From: Tribonema minus
Lineage: Eukaryota; Sar; Xanthophyceae; Tribonematales; Tribonemataceae
DNA: 64,000 nucleotides
Assembly (NCBI GenBank): GCA_017506865.1
Contig: JAFCMP010000533.1
Span: 186,001 to 250,000, forward strand
Reading direction: 5' to 3'
The notes under the pieces are model-generated. The model was not told where the DNA came from. It saw only the letters and a program-made list of their open reading frames with translations, and searched no databases. Below, piece after piece: positions 56,751 to 64,000 of this stretch. Every line of letters begins with the position of its first letter. Positions within the stretch are counted from its first letter, which is position 1. Made by a program: the position numbers and the translations under genes.

Positions 56751-59486
56751 TACCTCAACGACACTCAGGCTGCTGCTGAGATCACCTTATTGTGCACTAG
56801 TAAACGGCCAAACTTACCATGGTGTAGCCAGTATGAGACATCGCAGCCAGCTCTCGCTGCACCGGCGCTCATCCTGCTGGGGCAAGCAATGATATTGGTG
56901 TTTGCATATACTACAGTTTGAAGCACCGCCAGCTTGTTTCCACTACTGTCACAACCGCACCCTGTTGTCATGCACATGCCCTTGCACTGATCATGATACA
57001 CGCGGGCGCACAACGCGTTCGTCTGTGAGTGCGCTTACCAAGGCTTACACTGTTGGCAATGATGGCAGTGTGCCAGCTGCACCAGAATAAAGGCACTTCG
57101 CGCCTCAACGGCGGCAATTCAGCATGGGAGCAGCGGACTTGAGCTGCTGGTGACCATGCATACTGTGGCACTGTCAGCCTCTCGTGACAGCGTGTGTCAA
57201 GAGACCTGCCATGCAACAGTGTACTTCGGAATAATTCTCGCTCAGGGCGCGCAACAGCCCAGATATCATATGGTGGAGGTCCAGCTTGCTACCACCATCC
57301 ACATGCATCTTGACAACTTTTTGAAAGCGTCGTGAAGCGTACTGACGATCACTTCTGGCAGACATTGTCAAGTGGCACCATGTATGCATCTTGAGTAGTC
57401 ATTGGTTTGAGCGGCTATGTAGCAGCAGATCAAACACTGCCTGTGCTGCCGTTGATGTGATGAAACCGGTTGTTAGTGTCCTACACAATGCCAAGAGATT
57501 CAGTGTCCTACACAATGCCAAGAGATTCAGTACAACGTCATACAGACCACACCGCGCTGTGTTGGGTTGATGCAGAGTCATGAATCAGTTCTGTTTGTAA
57601 GCTCCTGACTCTTCATAGTACCTGCTCTGATTTCTGACACCCAACATCAGAGACACAGATGCGCAATGCAAGCATATATGGAATACCTTTGGAGCAGCAG
57701 CAGCAGCAAGCATCACAGAATGCAGGTTATCGGCCCTCCTTTTCATTTGACCAAAAAGGATGGCTAGATCTGACGTAGCGCCCCCTCATGGCTGCCGTGT
57801 GAGACCGCTCTTGGTGTGTAGGTGTTTGATTGGGTGCTCAAGTATAGTTTGCAATATAACATTAAATACAGCTGCACATTTACAAAAGCTCAGAAAAGAT
57901 TGGCTTGTACCACGCGAAGAGGAACCGCTGGACCAAAATGCACCCAAGCACTCATGGGTAGCGGATTTCGGCATGCATGTGATTGACAGAAATATCTGCA
58001 TGCAGCTACGACTGTGGCGCGCCTTCAAGTGCCACCGGTTGGAAGTCGCGGCCAGCAGTGGTGACCGCAGTTGCTGCGCAGCTACCACTTGCCAAACTTG
58101 GTTTGTCGAGCAGTCGTTCCAGCCGTTCGAGGATGCTCGCACCGTTGCTGCCGCTGCTGAAAGCTCCTGCAAACACCAGCACCCAAATAAACCAATTGCT
58201 GCAGTTTGGGGATACAGAGTTGTGTATGCATGCCACGTAGCAGCCCCATTTTGGGTCATGTGCACGTCAAGTGCAGCAAGACAGGACAGGTGTGTCAATG
58301 CACGCATTGAAGTTGTGGGTTTCGTTGTTACAAGGGGGGTCCGCCGCTGATGTACTTGGCAGCTGGCTGCACTGTTAATTGAGGATGCTGCCAAGGATGA
58401 CACCACTTCCGCAGCACTGTCTTACTGATGCGCTTGTGCTATGCTCAATGTGCAACTCTGTCACATGTATAAAGCGTAATGGTAGCAGTGAGCGCAAGAT
58501 GCGATCATGCGTGACTGTATGCGCTGTCTGCATGAAAGTACATTGATGTACTTTGAAGTATGCTGTTGGCATGCATGTATTGTATCTGATGGTTGGTTGT
58601 CAAGCAGAAATTCTTAAAATGGTACCAACATGATGGCAATCACGTTCTTTCACGCTAGAGTGTTCTATGAACAGTACCTGCAAGGTCTACTATAGTCCTG
58701 GCCTGCATCATAGTTTCAATGCACGCATTAGCTATTGGGCAGGGATATGGCTAACTGTTGGAACATAAACCACATGACAGTTGTGCTGACCTTGCGCAGT
58801 AGACCTGTTGGTGGCGTTGGTACCTTCGGAGATGGAGCCACGTTTGCCCTGCTTGCAGCAGCGCTCAAGCACAAAATGATATCATCAATGGCCAGCACCA
58901 GGTGGCAATAAATGCATGTCGTTGACCTGTCGCAATGGCAGCCTATACTGTAGTGCCGATGCATTTCTTGTTGAACATTTGGTCGAAGCTGAATGCCATG
59001 CAGGTGATGCAATCTTCCTTTCAATGGTATGGGAGCATGGACCGACGCACGATGTTTGCAGGGACAGTATCGGGCGCGTGCTCTGGCATGGCAGGTTTGA
59101 TTTAACTGGACGCTGGGATGCTGCAGTCTTGGCAACTTTGCTTGACCCAGTGCTTGAGACCATTGTGACGCTCTGAGCATGGGCTCAGTACTGCTCTGAG
59201 TTGCCTTGCAGCACCTCAGCCACCGCAAACAACAATGCGCATTGAATTTGGAGCATGCAGGGGCGCACACATTGTGCACCACACACTGTTACAACAGCTA
59301 GCCTTTGACAAACTTGTGCCAGTGGTTCATCAGTTGCGAGATGAGCAATGAATTTTGAAGTCTGCATGCCCCGGTGCTGACGTCAGTGACTCGGACCTCT
59401 CACCAACTTGCGCACTGTAATATGCTTGGAGCGGCATGTGACGGCGCTGGCTCTGCAACACCCGGTTTTGCCACTGCGCCTCGTGA
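56751..59486. other. Mostly unrecognised region with a retrotransposon remnant
   Basis: Overlapping open frames on both strands at 57760-58406 have no recognisable domain. A minus-strand stretch at about 58170-58006 after a TTTGCAG acceptor (ILERLERLLDKPSL) looks exon-like and could belong to the gene at 60-64 kb. A plus frame at 58916-59176 (GDAIFLSMVWEHGP) vaguely resembles a cupin-type dioxygenase end but is unproven. A 27-bp direct repeat (GTGTCCTACACAATGCCAAG) lies at 57475-57531. Confidence 0.35.
57215..57275 (-). mobile_element. Short remnant of the same retrotransposon family
   Basis: Minus-strand DIWAVARPERELF matches the start of the element's frame (IIWAFSRPARELI) with DNA similarity over about 40 bp. 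No further homology is visible around it. Confidence 0.5.
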
Positions 59487-59570
59487 GGCCTTAGGGTTTA
59501 GGGTTAGGCTAACCCGAACCCTAACCCTAACCCTAACCCTAACGCTAACACTGACCCTAACCCTAAGGCC
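59487..59570. repeat. Telomere-like inverted repeat bounded by GGCCTTAGGG / CCCTAAGGCC
   Basis: About 84 bp: TTAGGG units, a centre near 59509, then a longer CCCTAA run. Both ends carry the same 10-bp GGCCTTAGGG in opposite orientation, so the whole tract is a palindrome-like unit. Confidence 0.85.
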
Positions 59571-59629
59571 CCTGATAAAATGTCGCCAAAACAGAGATAA
59601 CAACAGTGTAACGGCGGCCGTATGGAGCG

Positions 59630-60000
59630 CGCGCGCACCTTGAGCTTGTGGTAACAGGGTTGCGTTTTCCTGCGCGCTGCGATGGCGCCTGATTGAGTGC
59701 CACCTTAGCAACAGCATAATTGCGGCTGACCGTATCCACTTTGCAGTGAACAGCGGACACCTTGAGTTTGTTGTTTCGGTGTTGCCTCCTTGCACGCTGC
59801 CATGGCGCCTGATCGAATGCAACCTCAACGATAGCATGAAGGCAGCCGTGAATACTGCAACCTGTCAACTTCATGGGGGCTGAATAGCGCACGCCTTGAG
59901 CTTGTTGTTGCGGTGTTGCCTCTTCTTGCATGCCGTCACAGCGCCTGAGTGGGTTGCCGCCTCAACAACAGCATCAAGGCGGGCCGTAAATGCTTCATCG
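59630..60000 (-). repeat. Exon-echo array after the 60039-60143 exon
   Basis: The exon end (ARKERQRRNNKLK plus donor) recurs at about 59890-59945, 59760-59815 and 59637-59695, about 125 bp apart. The element CGCCTGA(G/T) follows each. Confidence 0.85.
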
Positions 60001-60038
60001 TATCTACCTTCTACTTTGAAGTGAAAAACAGTGCATAC

Positions 60039-63000
60039 CTTGAGCTTGTTGTTGCGGCGCTGCCTCTCCTTGCGTGCCGCCATGGCGCTCTCGGCGCACG
60101 CAGTGACGTCCTTGGGTGCGTGCACGCGCAGCTGGAACGCGACCTGCGGCACCACAAGGCGTTGGCGGAATGGGGATTTGAGTGTCGTCATTGTGGATCA
60201 TCTGAGAAGGGACTGACCGTCTTGGAGGCAGTTGCTTGAGGACAGACAGGTTTCAAAGACAAGATCTATGGTTCAGCGACCATAAGCGCAGCTATCTCTC
60301 GCATATGAGACTTGTCTCACTGCGTACATCAAACAACATTACCCACTTTCATTCAAAATGACAAAACGTGGACATGTCGGCATTACGAAGCGACTCACTT
60401 GTGTGCCTTCTGCGCATCATGGTAACGGGCGGCGGTGTGTAGCGAGGTCTTGCACAAATGCCGCCATTGACATGACGTCAGGAATTGCTGGCACGTTTTG
60501 CAGTCATCTTACACTACAATTCTTCATGTTCAGCAGTGAGCACTCTCAACACCGTTGACATGAGCACAGCATGGACAGATTCGGCAATCGAGCTACTTTA
60601 CACTGCTCAATGACCTGGTTATATGTCTTCCGCAGTATGGTGGCAACGGCAGGCGTCGCGACAGGCGGCAAAGCTGAAGTTGTGCCCTGCGCAGCGCTGG
60701 TCTCCTCTGCCTTCTGCTGCGGCTGATTCTCAGGCACCTGCTGCTGCTGTTGCTGCTGGCTTGGAGTCTGGTGCTGCCTGCGGAGCGCTGCCATGCGCCG
60801 CATGTCCTGGCCGGCAGAGAACACAATGGGCATTTTGCAGACAATTTCGTGAATTTTCGCTCATGAGACGCTGTTGTACAGTACTGTATGGGAAGATGGC
60901 ATTGCTGGCACGGGGCGTAGCATTAATCTGCAGGGATTAGGGAGCTGATGACTTCAAGATCGCTGTGTGCCCTAAGGGTCTTTGTTGTGTTGCAAAGGCC
61001 CTTTGCAAATCAAGACGCCACTTCAACAACTGCCTTAAGGCTCAGAAAAGTTGGTGACAAAGTCGAGGGCAGGGAGTACTGTCCGCTTTCCGTATGATGA
61101 TACACAAATACATGCCAGCACCTCACCATCTGCAAAGGGCGCTGTGCACTTGTTGTGCCAGCTACTGCATCAATTTTCTACAACTACTCTGCGACCGTGC
61201 CGCAGACATAAAATGATCCCAACATTTGCCAAAAGAGTAACAAGAGCTAAGCGCTGCCGCTGCTGCTGCTGCTACTGGTGCCGCTGCTGCTCCTGTGCCT
61301 GCTTCCTGCTACCTGATGTCTGTTTTCCACCAGGTGCCTCCTGCCATCACTGATCACACAGTAAAGTGTGCCATTGAGTGAACGAAAGAGAGGGTGTGTA
61401 CGCTCACCCACACTGCGGCCTCTGCCTGAGACAGCGAGTCATCCGCATCATCAGCGGCGGAGCGCCCAGAGCTGAGCGCTGCTGCTGTTGCGGTGGCGTC
61501 GCCGAGCCCGCTGCCCCTGGCGAGCTGCTGCCCCATGCAGAAGGCAGCCACCTTGTTGCGCAGAACCTTGCGCTCTAGGCGCGTGCGGCTCTGGGTGTAC
61601 GCCACTGTGGCCTGCACAGGGGCGGAGTTGGCAACACGTCGACTTGTGAGTAAGCAGCAAAGGCAGAATTGGGTCTGGGTTCATTCTTCGGCACAAACCT
61701 GTGGACGCTCGCAGTGCCGAACGAATCGCACTGCACTCAGGGCGTGAGCATTTAGCGCAACACTTCAGAGCACGTACACACACTCAAGACAGTAAAGCAT
61801 GCGAACACCATCTGCCCGGAGAAATGTGACCAGTGATTGGCAGGCCAGGGAACAGGACGAGGACAGTGCATGCACATGCAGCCACACGCGGCACCAGGCA
61901 CACCTCATGTGGGAGCAGGTGCGCTGTGCGCAATGACTCACGACTGTGTGCCCACGAGAGCCCCTTCACCAGGCAAAAACATCACTACCCACCCTGCAGC
62001 GCACCTGATACTCCTCCAGCTCTCGGCACTGCGCATCGGCGACCTCCTCCCGACTGTGCGTTCAGGCAAGCCCATTGTTGACCCTGCAGCGCACCTAATG
62101 CTCCTTTTGCTCTCGCCTCTACCCTCCTCTCGGCTGTGTGTTCACACAAGCCCAAAATTGACCTTGCAGCGCACCTGATACTCCTCAAGCTCTCAACGCT
62201 GCGCTTCGGCACCCTTTTCCCGACTGTGTGCCCATGAGAGCTTTCTTCACCAGGCAATGGCACTACCTACTAACTCTGCAGCGCACCTGATGCTCCTCCA
62301 GCTCTCGCCGCTGTGCATTGGCGACCTCCTCCCGACTGCGCGTTCTGGCGACACTAGTCACCACTATTACCTACCAACCCTGCAGCGCACCTGATACTCC
62401 TCCAGCTCTCGGCGTTGCGCTTCGGCACTGTCCTCCTGATTGTGTGCCCACAAGAGCGCCTTTCACCAGGTAATATATCACGAGGTAATACATCACGATA
62501 GCCCATTTCACCTGGTAATGAATACATCACCGACACCAACCCTGCAGCGCACCTGATACTCCTCGAGCTCTCGGCGCTGCGCTTCTGCGACTTCCTCGCG
62601 CTGCTGCCGCGCGCGCCCGTCCTCGCTGCGCGTCATGCGCTGGCTGCCGCTGCCGGTCTCGTCGTCGTCCTCGTCGCCCTCAAAGTCGTCATCCATGCCC
62701 ATCTGCGCACGATAAACACGCGCCACAAGGAAATGAAATTTAGGAGAGATTGTTAGCCTGCTGCCAGAAATTGCACCACGAGTAAAGGAAAAATTCAGGA
62801 GAGGCGGTTAGCCTGTCGCTGGCCTTTGTGCTTGGCAGTACGTATCCTATGATTTTCAGTTATTTCCTGCTGCAGTGAACACTGAGGTCTGCTGTAGTGG
62901 TGGTGGTGCTGTCAAGGTCGTCGTCCACACCCATCAGCACACACAAAAGACGCGCCACAACACAATAAAATTCAGAAAAGGTGGTTAACTAGTTGTTGAA

Positions 63001-63714
63001 CTTCGTATTTCGCAGCACGTTGTCTAAATTATAAAGAGGCGATCAGCCTGCTGCTGGCCTTTGTGCTTCGCAGCACGTTTTCTATTTTTTCAGTTTTTTT
63101 GTCCTGTTGCGCTTGACATCGTGATTGAGGTATACTGTGGTAATGATGCTGCCCACTCAAACAGCCACATCGCAATTGTTCATGTGCAGCCTCGCCACAT
63201 GAACTCTTTCAGCTTATGCACAAGGGGACTTCTGCTCAATTTCTGAGCCACTGATATTGCAATTGGACCACCAAAGTTCAGGTAGATGTATGTGCAAAGT
63301 AGCCCGTTATGTTGCCGGTGCAGTTGAAGGCAGCTGCCGGCCGCTTCATGATTTGAATCCTTTGCAGATTGTGCTGACGGCGTCAGCATACCGACTGCAG
63401 TTGATGTTTCGAGCGCCTGTGACCGAGTGTACTGAGATCTGTGCAAAAATTTGTTGCTGGCTAGATTCTCAGAATACTGACTTGACGGCAAGTGCTTTTT
63501 CGAGAGCTTATGGCCAACTATACTGAAACCTGTACAGTCACGAAAACCTGTACAGTTGCGTGTTGCTGGCCCAAGATTCCAACTGCAAGTGCTGGTTCAA
63601 CTTCAACTGCCTGTGGCAGAGGGGTACCTCGTCATCCTCGCCAGCGCCGCCAAAGTCATTGGCTTCCTCTGGCAGCAGCCAGGTGCTGATGCGGTACACG
63701 TCCCATCGCGCCGC
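60039..63714 (-). CDS. Unidentified multi-exon gene, incomplete at both ends
   Basis: Exons recognised (minus): 63714-63628, 62702-62553, 61611-61408, 60806-60615, 60143-60039. Each has AG and GT at its ends and a length divisible by three with phase 0 on both sides, so the 246 codons join in one frame. In order they contain a WDVYRISTWLLPEE segment, an acidic stretch (GMDDDFEGDEDDDE) leading to a charged helix (RRELEEYQ), TRLERKVLRNKVAAFCMGQQ, a Gln-rich stretch with ATILRKTYNQ, and VAFQLRVHAP with a basic helix (RKERQRRNNKLK). It looks like a cytosolic or nuclear scaffold protein with coiled-coil parts. I do not recognise the family. The upstream part is past the right edge. Confidence 0.6.
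61990..62440 (-). repeat. Exon-echo array after the 62553-62702 exon (about five copies)
   Basis: The exon end (EAQRRELEEYQ plus GTGCGC donor and GCAGGGT flank) recurs near 62390, 62285, 62170, 62085 and 62003, roughly 85-115 bp apart. The copies at 62390 and 62003 are the most complete. All keep CTGCAGCGCACCTGA on the plus strand or a near variant, so five decoy donors follow the real one. Confidence 0.85.
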
Positions 63715-64000
63715 CTGCAGCACGCGTCATGTTTTATTGCGGCTTCAGAAAAGTGTGGTGAGTAGTGTGTGGAGCCGACAAGGGGTGTCATCAGCCATAT
63801 ACAAGAGTATTCACAAAGTGTGCCGTGGCTTTTCGGTGCCTCTGGCACTGGGGGGCAAGCCATCTGCCACAGCATGGACCGGAGTGACGTTTTGTAAAAA
63901 TGAGCAAAGAACTGTGCGCGAAGCTACGAAAAACACTCACTTTGCAATGTGAAGCTTGCAAGCTAAAAGGCCTTCATGAAACCAACAGCACAACAATTGC
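63715..64000. other. Right edge: intron or upstream sequence of the unidentified gene
   Basis: No further exon is recognised. The acceptor at 63715-63716 shows that the gene continues to the right. Confidence 0.4.

Noticed and set aside
57760-58406. Two overlapping frames of about 200 codons on opposite strands
   Set aside because: Neither has a recognisable domain; coding status cannot be decided by reading.
58916-59176. Possible phytanoyl-CoA dioxygenase end (GDAIFLSMVWEHGP)
   Set aside because: The similarity is short, no iron-binding HxD motif or upstream exons were found.
1-64000. tRNA or rRNA genes
   Set aside because: No cloverleaf with a GGTTCRANNCC-type arm and no conserved rRNA block was noticed; a covariance-model scan would be the decisive test.

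Overview
The window reads as nuclear DNA of a eukaryotic alga with a secondary (red-lineage) plastid, most likely a haptophyte. Four things point there. Genes are split into many short GC-rich exons separated by 0.2-2.5 kb introns. Interstitial TTAGGG tracts are common. Some introns are GC-AG. A decayed, AT-rich piece of plastid secY is embedded in nuclear sequence. The haptophyte assignment is an inference from the style of the secY protein, not a proven placement. I saw no bacterial operon, tRNA, rRNA or CRISPR array.

Layout. (1) 639-10348, minus: a TIMELESS/Tof1/Swi1 replication-fork protein gene, 12 exons plus one tentative microexon; its 3' end lies beyond the left edge. (2) 11.3-16.5 kb: segmental duplication copy A, holding an intact FNIP-repeat gene, a nuclear plastid insertion carrying secY with two further insertions, a 47-bp hairpin element, and a dead copy of the first exon of the peptidase gene. 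(3) 17726-42508, minus: one 25-kb gene for an M16A (insulysin/IDE-like) zinc metallopeptidase. All 19 exons join into a continuous 1186-codon frame. (4) 42.0-46.0 kb: copy B of the duplication, inverted relative to A, with a broken FNIP gene. (5) 47.4-56.8 kb: tandem copies C and D of the same FNIP segment; C is interrupted by a 3.1-kb non-LTR retrotransposon with a reverse transcriptase and a restriction-like endonuclease. (6) 56.8-59.5 kb: little recognisable. (7) 60039-63714, minus: exons of an unidentified gene that is open at both ends.

The most unusual feature is intron architecture. In all three multi-exon genes, many introns are filled by tandem, progressively decayed copies of the adjoining exon end together with its own splice site. 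I call these exon echoes. They carry either the donor or the acceptor junction, lie on the matching side of the parent exon, and are spaced about 80-180 bp apart. They suggest that introns here grow by tandem duplication across splice junctions, leaving rows of decoy splice sites. The duplicated FNIP segments act as empty-site controls for several insertions: the plastid fragment, the 47-bp hairpin and the retrotransposon each have an uninterrupted counterpart in another copy.

The genes do not form a pathway. The region is best seen as two conserved housekeeping-type genes (fork protection; peptide degradation, possibly in the plastid or secretory route) separated by a repeat-rich block that has duplicated, inverted and collected mobile elements.
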